A DNA stretch of 64,000 bases. It comes from Candidatus Zhuqueibacterota bacterium (GTDB lineage Bacteria > Zhuqueibacterota > Zhuqueibacteria > Residuimicrobiales > Oceaniaggregativiventaceae). Where the stretch lies: NCBI GenBank assembly GCA_014728085.1, contig WJMF01000038.1:1-64000 (forward strand), given 5' to 3'. Shown piece by piece: positions 36,258-45,749 of the stretch. Within the stretch, counting starts at the first letter, position 1; every line of letters starts with the position of its first letter. The position numbers were made by a program, and so were the translations under genes. The notes beneath the pieces are model-generated. The model saw only the letters and a list, made by a program, of their open reading frames with translations, was not told the origin of the DNA and did not search any database.

Positions 36258-37739
36258 ATGAAAAAAATTCTTCTGGTCAACCCCGAAACCCCTTCCACTT
36301 TTTGGAGTTTCAAGAACGCGATCCAGTTTATCTCCAAAAAAGCATCTGATATCCCTCTTGGGCTTTTAACGGTGGCATCGATGTTACCGCAGTCCTGGGA
36401 AAAAATATTTATTGATTTAAACATTGAAAAATTACATGATAAAGATATTGAATGGGCTGATTATGTTTTTCTCGGCGGTATGAGTATACAGCTTGACTCA
36501 TTTAAAAAGGTAGCAAGACGGTGTAACGGACTGGAAACGCCTGTCATCGCCGGCGGTCCCCTGGTGACCACGGAACATGAAAGGCTGGTCGGCATCGATC
36601 ATCTCGTACTGGGTGAGGCGGAAAGCATCCTGCCAAAACTCGTTGAGGACATTGAACATGACAACGTCAAAGCCGTCTATCAATGCGCTGATTTTCCGCT
36701 TCTCCACACCACACCGGCACCCATGTGGAGCTTGCTGAAGCAAAATAAATATGCCCAGATGAGCATTCAATATTCACGGGGATGCCCGTTCGATTGTGAA
36801 TTTTGCAGCATCGTATTGCTTAACGGCCGTAACCCCCGCACCAAGAGCAAAGCACAGCTGCTGGCGGAACTGCAGTCACTTTACGACTCCGGCTGGCGCG
36901 GAAATGTCTTTATCGTGGATGATAATTTTATCGGTAAAAAGCAAAAACTGAAAAAAGAAGTCCTGCCCGCTCTCATCGACTGGTCGCAACAGCATCAATA
37001 TCCCTTTCAGTTTACCACCGAAGCATCGATCAATCTGGCGGACGATATTGACTTGCTAAAACTCATGGTCAAAGCCGGATTTACACATATCTTTATCGGC
37101 ATCGAAACGCCGAATCATGAGAGTCTGGCCGAATGCGGCAAAGCACAAAATCAGAAACTCGATATGATCGATGCCGTAAAGCTGCTGCAAAAAGAGGGCT
37201 TGAGAGTATCCGGAGGCTTTATCGTCGGATTTGACCACGATCCCCCCTCTATTTTTGAACAACAGATCAGCTTTATTCAGAAAAGCGGTATCGTTACCGC
37301 CATGGTCGGCTTGCTGAATGCGCCCACCGGCACAAAACTGTTTAACCGCCTCAAATCGGAAGACCGCCTGCTCAATCTGATGAGCGGAGATAATATGGAT
37401 GGATCGATCAATTTCATACCCAAAATGAAATATCAGGAGCTCATCAAAGGCTATAAACAAATCGTCACCACCATCTATTCACCAAAAGCCTATTACGAAC
37501 GGGTAAAACTCTTCCTCAAAGAGTATAAAATGCCGGTAAAAATCCCGCTACGCATCAAGCCGGAAGAGCTGCATGCCTTTTTTCGCTCAATCTGGAAACT
37601 GGGTATTTTGGAAAATGGCCGGCGCTATTACTGGAAGCTCGTTTTTTATACGCTCTTTAACCATCCCAAAAAATTCCCTACCGCCATTACCATGGCGATC
37701 TATGGATTCCATTTTCGCAAAGTCATTCAGGGAATCTGA
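36258..37739 (+). CDS. B12-binding-domain radical SAM protein (DUF4070-type)
   Basis: A 493-residue protein. Residues 1-140 form a cobalamin-binding-like Rossmann domain (ILLVNPETPSTFWSFK, VFLGGMSIQL, IAGGPLVTTEHE). The radical SAM domain begins with SRGCPFDCEFCSIV near residue 173 (C-x3-C-x2-C for the 4Fe-4S cluster) and contains FVDDNFIG-like VDDNFIG and FIGIETPN. The C-terminal 130 residues resemble DUF4070. The family includes the hopanoid methylase HpnR, but many members have unknown substrates; methylation or another radical reaction on a lipid-like substrate is possible. Monocistronic. Confidence 0.85.
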   Translation: MKKILLVNPETPSTFWSFKNAIQFISKKASDIPLGLLTVASMLPQSWEKIFIDLNIEKLHDKDIEWADYVFLGGMSIQLDSFKKVARRCNGLETPVIAGGPLVTTEHERLVGIDHLVLGEAESILPKLVEDIEHDNVKAVYQCADFPLLHTTPAPMWSLLKQNKYAQMSIQYSRGCPFDCEFCSIVLLNGRNPRTKSKAQLLAELQSLYDSGWRGNVFIVDDNFIGKKQKLKKEVLPALIDWSQQHQYPFQFTTEASINLADDIDLLKLMVKAGFTHIFIGIETPNHESLAECGKAQNQKLDMIDAVKLLQKEGLRVSGGFIVGFDHDPPSIFEQQISFIQKSGIVTAMVGLLNAPTGTKLFNRLKSEDRLLNLMSGDNMDGSINFIPKMKYQELIKGYKQIVTTIYSPKAYYERVKLFLKEYKMPVKIPLRIKPEELHAFFRSIWKLGILENGRRYYWKLVFYTLFNHPKKFPTAITMAIYGFHFRKVIQGI

Positions 37740-38139
37740 ATCGACAGTGAATCGATTTTTGACCCGTAGTTTATTTCCCCGGTCTGCCGGAGCGGTCAGC
37801 GTTCCGGCAGTCATCTTTTTCCCTCTGGGCAGAGGGTAAAAGAGCAGGAATTGGAAACAGAGTCCCTTTCACATTGTGGTTGTTTAATTCCTGCCAGCAG
37901 ATAGTTGTTTTTTCCCTTTTATTATACTTTTACACAACCTTATCGCTTGCTGTAATGATGAAATCACCCAACATTCCACAGCAAAAATATTGAGCGAAAG
38001 AGAAAAAAAGCGTATCTTTAGATGAAAAGGAGAACGGCAAAAGCCGTTGTGAAAAATGCCAATAACCACCATTGTCATAACCGTTCCGATGGTTCCGGAT
38101 TTATGCATCGCGGTCGTATAACCAGGAGGAGAAAACGCT
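37740..38139. other. Intergenic region with a possible terminator
   Basis: CTGCCGGA (37784-37791) pairs with TCCGGCAG (37803-37810), followed by TCATCTTTTT, a plausible terminator for the radical SAM gene. Further right is a small AACGGC/GCCGTT hairpin near 38035. No open frame convinces; an AGGAGG at about 38123-38129 belongs to the next gene. Confidence 0.5.
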
Positions 38140-38859
38140 ATGAACGCCGTCGAACTCTACCATGATTTAAAATCTTACTGTGAGCAACATGCGGATGCGG
38201 CTGTGGTAAAAAAATATTCCCGATTTTTCAAAGAGGGCTATGATGCCCATGGTGTTCGGGATAACCTGCTCCACAGCAAAGTCGATTTGCTTCTGACAAA
38301 AGAGGATATCGATCTGCCGTTGATTTACGAAACCGCCCGTTTGCTGGTCAGGAGTGGAAAATATGAAGAGACCTTTCTGGCGGTGATGTTACTGCGACCC
38401 CACCCGAAAAAATTTTCAACCACCCTCTTTGCAGAACTCACCCAATGGTTCGAAACCGGCATCCACAACTGGGCGCATACGGATGTCATTTGCCGTGACC
38501 TCTCCTCCCCGCTGCTGCTAAAAAAAATTATCGACCTGAACGATTTGGCACCGTGGCGGAAAGCGGAAAACAAATACCAACGCCGCGCCGTGCCGGTGTC
38601 ACTGATTCCGCTGCTGAAACAAAGCGATGATTACCAACCGTTCTTCAAGTGTATAGAACCACTCATGCAGGATCCGGAACGCTGCGTACAACAGGGACTG
38701 GGCTGGTTTTTACGGGAAGCCTGGAAACTGAAACGGGATGAAACCGAAACGTTTTTGCTGAAATGGAAGGAAACCGCTCCGCGTGTGATTTATCAGTACG
38801 CCACCGAGAAAATGACCAGGGAAGAAAAACAACGGTTCAGAAGAGAGAAAAAAAAATAA
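38140..38859 (+). CDS. AlkD-like DNA alkylation repair family protein
   Basis: A 239-residue all-helical protein of the DNA alkylation repair family (HEAT-like repeats, PF08713). YETARLLVRSGKYEETFLAV and the block FETGIHNWAHTDVICRDL followed later by QGLGWFLREAWKLKRDE are characteristic. AlkD homologues excise alkylated purines; the catalytic Trp/Asp/Trp region appears as NWAHTD and the GWFLRE helix. An AGGAGG lies upstream. Substrate preference is unknown, and some members are non-enzymatic. Confidence 0.85.
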   Translation: MNAVELYHDLKSYCEQHADAAVVKKYSRFFKEGYDAHGVRDNLLHSKVDLLLTKEDIDLPLIYETARLLVRSGKYEETFLAVMLLRPHPKKFSTTLFAELTQWFETGIHNWAHTDVICRDLSSPLLLKKIIDLNDLAPWRKAENKYQRRAVPVSLIPLLKQSDDYQPFFKCIEPLMQDPERCVQQGLGWFLREAWKLKRDETETFLLKWKETAPRVIYQYATEKMTREEKQRFRREKKK

Positions 38860-38885
38860 ATCCGGTTCTGCTGCAGGGCTACTAT

Positions 38886-39143
38886 ATGCCTTCGATCGTG
38901 GATATATATGAGCGATATAAAGAGAGCATCAAAGTTCTGTGCATCCTTCCTGACTTGGTCCGATACAGAAAACGACTATTTAAAAAGAACGGCGAAATTG
39001 TATTAAAAGCGATGCAGGCGGATCAGGTGAATCCCTATAAACAAAACCTGGCGGAGGAAATTGCAGACAATATCGAACATTACCTCCTGCCGGAGGTGTT
39101 TGCCTCAGACTCGTCCTATCAAACGTTTACCGATAAAGTCTGA
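38886..39143 (+). CDS. Small hypothetical protein (85 aa)
   Basis: An 85-residue charged, helical protein beginning MPSIVDIYERYKESIKVL, 27 bases after the AlkD-like gene. Composition is protein-like; a weak AGGG precedes the ATG by about ten bases. I recognise no domain. It could be cotranscribed with the AlkD-like gene. Confidence 0.45.
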   Translation: MPSIVDIYERYKESIKVLCILPDLVRYRKRLFKKNGEIVLKAMQADQVNPYKQNLAEEIADNIEHYLLPEVFASDSSYQTFTDKV

Positions 39144-39195
39144 AAACACGCCGGGCGATCTGCCTCCGTCATGATTGGCCTGAGCGCTGCTGGTT

Positions 39196-39525
39196 CTACT
39201 TTGTCTTTCCGCTGTTTCTGAATGTATAGCGCAAATGGATAATTCGATTATAAATTGTACCGATGATCCAACCGGTAATTGCACCATAGACAAAGCCCCA
39301 GATAAAGCCGATCAGGCTACCGCCCCATGAGACCGAATAACCGAAAAAAAACTGGCTCAACAGTCTCAGATGCGGCCCCACGGTTTCACCACCTTTGATC
39401 AGCAGCCAGGCAGTCATGAGAAAAATAACACCACCGCCGACCAGGCCACAGATGACGGCGAGTATCGTGGCGTGTATATGCGCCACGGTGGATAGAATAA
39501 TTTCATCTTCATCCGTTTTTTTCAT
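39196..39525 (-). CDS. Small membrane protein, homologous to the tail of the FAD oxidoreductase
   Basis: A 109-residue protein with two long membrane helices. The core FLMTAWLLIKGG, then LRLLSQFFFGYSVSWGG and a G-x3-G-x3-G-rich second helix aligns with the C-terminal 85 residues of the neighbouring FAD-dependent oxidoreductase (FMVTLVAWLVHE, LSLLNNYLVGYRVSPFG). The two are therefore stand-alone and fused versions of one membrane module. It ends the minus-strand half of the polymer cluster. Function unknown. Confidence 0.65.
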   Translation of the reverse strand: MKKTDEDEIILSTVAHIHATILAVICGLVGGGVIFLMTAWLLIKGGETVGPHLRLLSQFFFGYSVSWGGSLIGFIWGFVYGAITGWIIGTIYNRIIHLRYTFRNSGKTK

Positions 39526-39543
39526 ATTATTCTCCTGAATGAA

Positions 39544-41343
39544 TTAACTCAGAATATCCTTGTGTTGCAAGGATTCGAAATATTTTTTTGTTCTCTTTGC
39601 GTATAGTTTAATACCCAGATTTCGAAGTCCGGCAAAAATATAGCCCAATACAAATCCCAGGATACCCGTTTCAATACCTCCCAATACCGCACCAAAGGGG
39701 GACACCCGGTAACCGACAAGATAATTGTTCAATAAAGAAAGCGCTGATATCAGTGGCTTTTCATGCACCAGCCAGGCAACCAAGGTGACCATAAAAACAA
39801 GGAATGCAAATACAACAGCAATGGAAATTCCCAAAGCGGGGGCATCGAGATAGGCGAACTCTTGTTTTAAAAAGTCTTCCATCAACCGATCCGCAGAGTC
39901 TTTACGCTCACTCTCTTCCAGATAACTTTTTTCCGTATTGACTTTCCAAATGTTATGGGTAGCCCCATACAAATTACGAGCAGCATATATTCCGGTCAAC
40001 ATAGAGTGATCCTGATTATTGTACCGGTGCAGACCATTGCGTCCGATTGTTTGCAGATTTTCGAAACTTGAAAGATAATTACGAATAATGTCGAGATTAT
40101 CATCGTATTTTGCATCATAAACCGGATAGGCTTTTTCCATTCGCACGAGGGTACCATCTAAAATATCCTCAGGAGCGACCAGGCCGATTTTAACGCATTC
40201 CGACATTCCCAGTTGAATCAATTCAGCGTCGGGTTTGTTCCACAGGGGGTCATCTTTCCAGAGAAAGTATTCCAGTCCCAGTGAAGTCTTTGAAGCGTCC
40301 GGCACCATGTCGGGACTCCAGTTTTTATAATTTTGAACTCTGCCCATCAGTACATCCGCAGAATGAATATAAAGCCAGTTATCCTCAAAAATATGAGGTT
40401 TGTTGATGATTAAAATCACCGTAAAATAGTCGCGATAGCGCAATTCGCTCGCGGCTTTTAACACCTGATCCGAAGGCGGTGGATCGAGCGCAAAAATGAG
40501 ATGCCGCAATGGCATAGAGTTGATGAGGTGAGAAACACAGTGCTCGAAAGTTTCACCACTGTTCGAAACAGACTGAACCCCCCTGATTTTCAGATGCTCA
40601 TGGTAAATTCTGTTGACCCGGTGATCCGGTTCGACGCGGCTGTTGTTTTTCTCGAGCTTTTCCCGGCATCGCTGCCATATCATACCCGGACCGTAGCGCG
40701 GGTAAAAGAATTCCTCGATCAATGAAGTGATAACCTCTCCGCTTTTATCGGTGGAGCGATTGAAAATGGCATTTTTCAACGCTTCGCTCAGTGATAAATT
40801 TTTAATGCGCTGGGCAGCCCAATGTGAAGATAACTGATCGCAGGGAATTCCCCATACCTTTTCCGTATACGTTTTGAAAAAAATTTCGTACAACCTTTTC
40901 CCGAACCGGTTGCTCACCCACTGCTCAAAATTGTCTTCCCGGCGGTGCGGAAATCCTTTGGCAGCCAGATAGCTCGCAAAAATTCTAACGCTTTCCGCGA
41001 TGCCGAGATTATGCAAGGCGTTGCGATAGGTCAGAGGATAGTCAAAAAAACGGCCGTTATAAAAAATACGCGATTTTCGCTGCCGGGTTAAAAATTCCTC
41101 TCCCAAAATTTCCCGCCATATGTTCTGAATATAGGGAACTTTGGTAAAAAAACGATGGCCGCCGATATCAAATCGAAATCCATCGTATTCCACTGTTCGC
41201 GAAATACCGCCGACGATATGATCGCTTTCAAGAATAACACACGTGTTACCATGCTTTGACAATTCATAGGCGCAGGTGAGGCCTGCGGGACCGGCACCGA
41301 TGATTACAATATTTTGTTTACCTTCGATGGCATCTTCTCCCAA
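39544..41343 (-). CDS. FAD/NAD(P)-dependent oxidoreductase with C-terminal membrane module
   Basis: A 599-residue protein. The N-terminus has the dinucleotide-binding GAGPAGLTCAYELSKHG, then VGGISRTVEYDGFRFDIGGH as in amine-oxidase/UDP-galactopyranose-mutase-like enzymes. A glutamine/Arg-rich region and TGIYAARNLYG near residue 455 close the FAD site. From about 505 the chain has two membrane helices that match the neighbouring 109-residue protein. Such oxidoreductases occur in surface-polysaccharide loci and may isomerise or oxidise a nucleotide- or lipid-linked sugar. No ATG is available; a TTG immediately after the stop of the glycosyltransferase is the best start, so initiation is probably coupled. 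Confidence 0.8.
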   Translation of the reverse strand: MGEDAIEGKQNIVIIGAGPAGLTCAYELSKHGNTCVILESDHIVGGISRTVEYDGFRFDIGGHRFFTKVPYIQNIWREILGEEFLTRQRKSRIFYNGRFFDYPLTYRNALHNLGIAESVRIFASYLAAKGFPHRREDNFEQWVSNRFGKRLYEIFFKTYTEKVWGIPCDQLSSHWAAQRIKNLSLSEALKNAIFNRSTDKSGEVITSLIEEFFYPRYGPGMIWQRCREKLEKNNSRVEPDHRVNRIYHEHLKIRGVQSVSNSGETFEHCVSHLINSMPLRHLIFALDPPPSDQVLKAASELRYRDYFTVILIINKPHIFEDNWLYIHSADVLMGRVQNYKNWSPDMVPDASKTSLGLEYFLWKDDPLWNKPDAELIQLGMSECVKIGLVAPEDILDGTLVRMEKAYPVYDAKYDDNLDIIRNYLSSFENLQTIGRNGLHRYNNQDHSMLTGIYAARNLYGATHNIWKVNTEKSYLEESERKDSADRLMEDFLKQEFAYLDAPALGISIAVVFAFLVFMVTLVAWLVHEKPLISALSLLNNYLVGYRVSPFGAVLGGIETGILGFVLGYIFAGLRNLGIKLYAKRTKKYFESLQHKDILS

Positions 41344-42354
41344 TTAATGTCGTCTCAGGATATGATACTGCACATTGCCGATAAGAAAGGATATTCCGCT
41401 GTAGAGATAATATAACAGGTGCAGGAAAAGGGCTTTTATCGAAAAAACCATACCGCGTTTATTAAGAAAAAAACGATACAGCTTGAGATTGAACAGGATA
41501 ACAGCTAAAATGACGAAAAAGGCATAGAACAGTCCACAGAGGGGCGGAAGAAAAAAGAGCAGAACGAGTGAGAACACCAGAGAGACACAAAGCCGTTGCC
41601 CTTTGCTGACATTGAGATCATTTTGAAACCGGCGGTTCTGTAACATGAGAACCGTCCATGGTATACCCCTCTGAAACACATCGGTTTTTATCAGTTGAAT
41701 CAAAGTCCACTTTTTCAGGTGTTTTACCTGTAACGCCTTGACCAGACGAATGGAATACCCCGCTTTTGTCAAACGATATCCGAGTTCGATATCCTCTATC
41801 ATCGGTTTTCGGTATTTTGTATTAAAACCATCCATGTTGAGAAAAACTTCGCGCCTGACGGCACCACACCCGGCCCAAAAGGTATGTGCCTCTTCACGGG
41901 CTGTCTGGTGGGTAAAGTGATGATACAGATTTTTAAATTGGCTGACCATACCATTGTGCGCGGGTTCATCGTCGTAAGATCCAAAGACGGCATCAACATT
42001 ATCGCGTTGAAACGCCTGATAAACTTTTTCCAGCGTATCCTGATGGCACAGCACATCGGCATCTATGAAAAAGAGAATCCTGCCCCCGGCTTTACGCACG
42101 CCATGGTTTCGGGCGGCAGCAGGACCGGAGTTGCTGATCTGAATCAATTTGACATCATGACAACGGGCCACAGCAGCGGAATCATCCGTCGACCCGTCGT
42201 CGATGACGATACATTCAAAATCGTCAAACGCCGACAAGAACAAATGGTTCAAACAGCGATCGAGATTACGTGCGTCATTATAAACCGGAATAATCACAGA
42301 GATAGCGGCAACGGAATCTTTATCGCTCATCATATGCTGTTCTTTGTTATTCAA
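41344..42354 (-). CDS. Family 2 glycosyltransferase, membrane-anchored
   Basis: A 336-residue glycosyltransferase with the GT-A core ISVIIPVYNDARNLDRCL, the acidic motif FIDADV (D-x-D equivalent) and the acceptor block IEDIELGYRLTKAG. Two or three C-terminal helices (LVFSLVLLFFLPPL and following) anchor it in the inner membrane. It should add a sugar to a lipid-linked acceptor in the polymer pathway. It lies 21 bases after the GNAT-type gene and abuts the FAD oxidoreductase gene. Confidence 0.9.
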   Translation of the reverse strand: MNNKEQHMMSDKDSVAAISVIIPVYNDARNLDRCLNHLFLSAFDDFECIVIDDGSTDDSAAVARCHDVKLIQISNSGPAAARNHGVRKAGGRILFFIDADVLCHQDTLEKVYQAFQRDNVDAVFGSYDDEPAHNGMVSQFKNLYHHFTHQTAREEAHTFWAGCGAVRREVFLNMDGFNTKYRKPMIEDIELGYRLTKAGYSIRLVKALQVKHLKKWTLIQLIKTDVFQRGIPWTVLMLQNRRFQNDLNVSKGQRLCVSLVFSLVLLFFLPPLCGLFYAFFVILAVILFNLKLYRFFLNKRGMVFSIKALFLHLLYYLYSGISFLIGNVQYHILRRH

Positions 42355-42375
42355 ACCTTCTCCAAAAAGAGAACC

Positions 42376-43329
42376 TTATAATAATTCGTTTAATGTCAAA
42401 AAGCGACGATGCCGCCATATCAATAACGGATGCAACGCTTTCGGAACCGCACAATCTTCCGGCAGTAAAAGCGTCCAGCAGGTATGCGGCCAGGGGTCAC
42501 GACAAGGCTGAGCACCCCATTTTTTTTTATGGTTATAGACGCCATCGTTCACAAAAGGCCTGCTACGTAAAAGATCGAGCACGGTAAAGTCATTCTCTTG
42601 AGCCCATTTGTCCAGTAAATAATATCCCGCCGAAAGCGCACCGCGATGCAAATGTCTTTTGAAATCCCCTGCCATACCCAGAGCCAGTATTGTAAGTTGA
42701 GCGGCATTGCGCACGCAAAAAATCGCTGCCACCCAGACACCGGATGTTTCTACCTTGAAAAGAAGTCCTTTTCCCTGCTGCAAAAGATTTTGCAGGCACG
42801 CTTTTGTTCTCACGTGACTCAGATTGCCATATCGCCAGTAGATGTAGGGCAAATAATAATTCTCGTAAAAAATATCGACTTGCTCCGGCTCCCGACTGCA
42901 TGTGAATGTATACCCATACTTTCTGGCCTTGCGGCCATAATTATCTTCAATGGACCTGCGCCTGGCGCGATAATGTTCGCCGCCGAGTTCAACTTTTTGA
43001 CGTATCCAGGGATAAGTGATCCATTGTGAACGGCAAAGACCTTTTAAAAAACGGTTGATCTCAATAATGGTGATACCGTCATAACGGCAATATCTTTTCA
43101 GTTGCCAGGGCGCGATGGTAGCTTTCCTCTCAAAATGATGATCTTTAAACACAGTGTTTCTCAGATAGTCCAGACTCTCCCCCTCTCCGATATATCTGAC
43201 CCTGGTCTTTTGCTCATCATGAGTCCAGCTAAACACCTTCAGACGCAGCGTTCGGGGCAGCAGGGCAAATCGCTTGAAAATACTCATCACTGCCAGGTGG
43301 TGGTTTTGAAAAGGTTCAGAGACATTCAT
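42376..43329 (-). CDS. GNAT-type (FemAB/BioF2-like) acyl or aminoacyl transferase
   Basis: A 317-residue protein of the GNAT_acetyltransf_6 type. The middle part has HYRARRRSIEDNYGRKARKYG, a helical Arg/Lys-rich block, then VWVAAIFCVRNAAQLTILALG and LLDKWAQENDFTVLDL, matching the second GNAT lobe of FemAB-like proteins. Relatives in polysaccharide loci transfer acyl groups or aminoacyl groups from tRNA. Its start overlaps the radical SAM stop (ATGA), so it is coupled to that protein. Donor unknown. Confidence 0.75.
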   Translation of the reverse strand: MNVSEPFQNHHLAVMSIFKRFALLPRTLRLKVFSWTHDEQKTRVRYIGEGESLDYLRNTVFKDHHFERKATIAPWQLKRYCRYDGITIIEINRFLKGLCRSQWITYPWIRQKVELGGEHYRARRRSIEDNYGRKARKYGYTFTCSREPEQVDIFYENYYLPYIYWRYGNLSHVRTKACLQNLLQQGKGLLFKVETSGVWVAAIFCVRNAAQLTILALGMAGDFKRHLHRGALSAGYYLLDKWAQENDFTVLDLLRSRPFVNDGVYNHKKKWGAQPCRDPWPHTCWTLLLPEDCAVPKALHPLLIWRHRRFLTLNELL

Positions 43330-44423
43330 GGAGACCAGTCATCCCATTTACCTTTTTGGCAACTCTTTTCCTTCATCATTTCAGCCCAACATCCCCCCTT
43401 GCAGCTATTCACAAGAGCACAGTTTTTACAATCGGATAAAAAGGGTTCGCTGCGGCGAATGGCTTGAAAACCATCTCTCCAGATTTGCGAAAACGGCTTT
43501 TGGCGGATATTTCCCTCTGTATATCTGCGGTCATAGATTTGCTGACAGGCGAGCACATCTCCGTTGGCCATAATGGCACACCGCGTCAGGCCGGCGCCGC
43601 AAAAGGGCGGTTTACCAAAAGGTTTGTCTGCCAGCAGTTTTAAATAATAGTGTGATTCACCGAGATCGATATCCAGTTCCCGGCGATGCTGTTGAATGAA
43701 CTCGATCAGGTATGCCTGCTGTTCGGCATTGAGGTAAAAACGGGAATCATCCTCTGCCCGGCCGACGTTTGTAATGGGACAGAGATGCCAGGCATTGGCC
43801 CCGGATTGTTTGACGACAGGTAATAATTCAGGTAAAGCATTCAGGCTTTTGCCATACACAGCCGTGTTGATCATCCGAACCGGAGCAACAGCGGTGAACA
43901 ACTCGAGCGCTTTCAGGGCTTTGGAAAAAGCTCGTTCATTTCCCCGTATTTTATTGTGAAAGGGCTCCGGTCCATCCAGACTGGTAAAATATAAAAAATA
44001 GTTAAAAGCTTTTATGTCACTCCACAGCTCTTCTACATGATAGCCATTGGTTACCAGTCCAATTTTCAGAGATCTGGAATTTGCATAATCCATCAATTCG
44101 ACGATATCCGGCCGGGTGAGTGGTTCGCCACCGGAAAAAAGCAGGCGTTTTACGCCCATTTGTGCCAAATCATCGATGAGAGATTTTGCTTCTGATGTAT
44201 CCAGTTCATTGGCCTCCGGTTGTCCGGATGAGGATTCACAAAAAGGACACTTCATATTGCAGCGATTGGTGACCAGCCACTGGACAAACGTATAGGGTAC
44301 AAGCCATCCCATTCTATTCATAAAGAGTGCTGTATTCTTTTTCAGGCGAGCAGCGCGTTTGAAATAATAGGGATAAATGAGTGGTATTTTTTCCAGCCAC
44401 CGGTCTAAAGCATCGATAATCAT
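43326..44423 (-). CDS. Radical SAM/SPASM protein
   Basis: A 365-residue protein. The radical SAM cluster motif is TNRCNMKCPFC near residue 57 with SGGEPL 50 residues later. The C-terminal SPASM region has CGAGLTRCAIMANGDVLACQ and CKNCALVNSCKGGCW, enough for one or two auxiliary 4Fe-4S clusters. Such enzymes often modify peptides or sugars. ATG at 44423 is preferred (CAGGAAATCG upstream, 14 bases after the Mur-ligase-like stop). Overlaps the GNAT-type gene by four bases. Confidence 0.88.
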   Translation of the reverse strand: MIIDALDRWLEKIPLIYPYYFKRAARLKKNTALFMNRMGWLVPYTFVQWLVTNRCNMKCPFCESSSGQPEANELDTSEAKSLIDDLAQMGVKRLLFSGGEPLTRPDIVELMDYANSRSLKIGLVTNGYHVEELWSDIKAFNYFLYFTSLDGPEPFHNKIRGNERAFSKALKALELFTAVAPVRMINTAVYGKSLNALPELLPVVKQSGANAWHLCPITNVGRAEDDSRFYLNAEQQAYLIEFIQQHRRELDIDLGESHYYLKLLADKPFGKPPFCGAGLTRCAIMANGDVLACQQIYDRRYTEGNIRQKPFSQIWRDGFQAIRRSEPFLSDCKNCALVNSCKGGCWAEMMKEKSCQKGKWDDWSP

Positions 44424-44436
44424 AACGATTTCCTGT

Positions 44437-45732
44437 TTAGATAACGACTTTACTTTTCCATCCTGTTTCCAGCATGGGGCAGGTATCACAGCGATGCGGC
44501 CGGGCATCACAGGATTTTATATCGCATTTGACGTCTCGCCCCATCAAAGAGAGGGAGATACGTTCGAGCCTCTGGGTATTACGCCCTTTCATAAAAACAA
44601 CATCACCATTTTGAAGGTGGTTTTTGAGAAAAAGGATCGCCCCCATGATGGAAGTACCGGCATCAAAAATCTGTTCTCTGGCCAATCCGGCTGCTGTGGC
44701 TCCGGCAGCATAACGTTGATAATTCACGCCAACGATGACAATTTGATGGAAAATAGCTGCCATTTTGCTGCCGATATCACGATAGATTGGTCCCTGACTT
44801 CCCGGCGGTTCCGACACCTCGCCCATGACAACGATCTTTCGTTCTCCCCCCATCTTTTTAAGAACTTTAAACGCTCTCAGAATAGTTTCCAGAGAGGATT
44901 TAAACTCATCCCTGATCAATACAATATTATTTTTTAATTCAACCATTTCCATCCTGCCCGGTGTCGGATCCAGAGTGCCCAGTCTTTTGATCGCACTCTG
45001 ATGAGGGATGCCCAGTACATGAGCAACAGCAAGGGCCGAAAGGTTGGGATAAACCATATGTCTGCCTAAAAGCCGGGATTTTACCGGAACGTCCAATTCG
45101 TCCAGTAAACAGCGGAATTGCATTCCTTTCACAGAGGCCGCATAAACCGCAACAGCGCGAACATCATTATGCGGATGAAAGCCAAAAGTCACCACCTGTG
45201 CACGAGTATGTTGACGCATCCAGCGAACATTGGAATCATCGCCGTTTAAAAAGACGGTTGCCCGGGAAGAGAGCTGACGGATCATCTGACTTTTTTCAGC
45301 ACGAGTCTGTTCTAAATTACCCAGCGAACGATGGTGCTCACTACCTATCGACGTCACCACAACCAATTGCGGTTTCACCAATCCGGCATATTTTGACATC
45401 TGTCCTTTGCCGTCAATGCCGATCTCGATTGCTTCATACTTTTCTCCCGGACGTATGCGCAAAACAGCCGCAGCGACATAACTCCAGCAGTTCCCCTGAT
45501 AAAATCTTGACAGCGGTCTCCGGAGCACCGTCTTTATAGCGCGAAGAGTGGTGGTCTTGCCGTAAGAACCGATTACGACGATGATCTTGACTTTTCTCAA
45601 GAAGAGACGACGATAGAGAAAAGCAATCATCCACAGAACCGGCCAGGAGCGCTGGAATATCCCATGAAAAAATTGTATTCTTCCGACAGGTGTTTTCCAC
45701 AAATAATATAAATCTGAAATCGTATAACGCAT
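44437..45732 (-). CDS. Mur-ligase-family ATP-dependent amide ligase-like protein with N-terminal membrane helix
   Basis: A 431-residue protein. After a hydrophobic segment (WPVLWMIAFLYRRLFL) comes the Mur P-loop VVIGSYGKTTT, then TSIGSEHHRSLGNLEQTRAEK, LNGDDSNVRWM and the C-terminal domain opening DPTPGRMEMVE. These match MurF/MurE central and C-terminal domains, which join an amino acid or peptide to a carboxylate using ATP. The usual MurF D-x-Y-N-A-N-P motif is replaced by RDEFKSSLE and there is no N-terminal UDP-sugar domain, so the acceptor is probably not a muramyl peptide. The tail holds four cysteines (CDIKSC, CDTC) that may bind metal. Start chosen at 45732 with a weak AGG site. Confidence 0.78.
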   Translation of the reverse strand: MRYTISDLYYLWKTPVGRIQFFHGIFQRSWPVLWMIAFLYRRLFLRKVKIIVVIGSYGKTTTLRAIKTVLRRPLSRFYQGNCWSYVAAAVLRIRPGEKYEAIEIGIDGKGQMSKYAGLVKPQLVVVTSIGSEHHRSLGNLEQTRAEKSQMIRQLSSRATVFLNGDDSNVRWMRQHTRAQVVTFGFHPHNDVRAVAVYAASVKGMQFRCLLDELDVPVKSRLLGRHMVYPNLSALAVAHVLGIPHQSAIKRLGTLDPTPGRMEMVELKNNIVLIRDEFKSSLETILRAFKVLKKMGGERKIVVMGEVSEPPGSQGPIYRDIGSKMAAIFHQIVIVGVNYQRYAAGATAAGLAREQIFDAGTSIMGAILFLKNHLQNGDVVFMKGRNTQRLERISLSLMGRDVKCDIKSCDARPHRCDTCPMLETGWKSKVVI

Positions 45733-45749
45733 ATCGGCCTGTATAATTT

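Noticed and set aside
37781-37815. Possible tRNA-like fold around GGTCTGCCGGAGCGGTC
   Set aside because: No T-arm consensus or CCA-adjacent acceptor stem; better read as a terminator hairpin.
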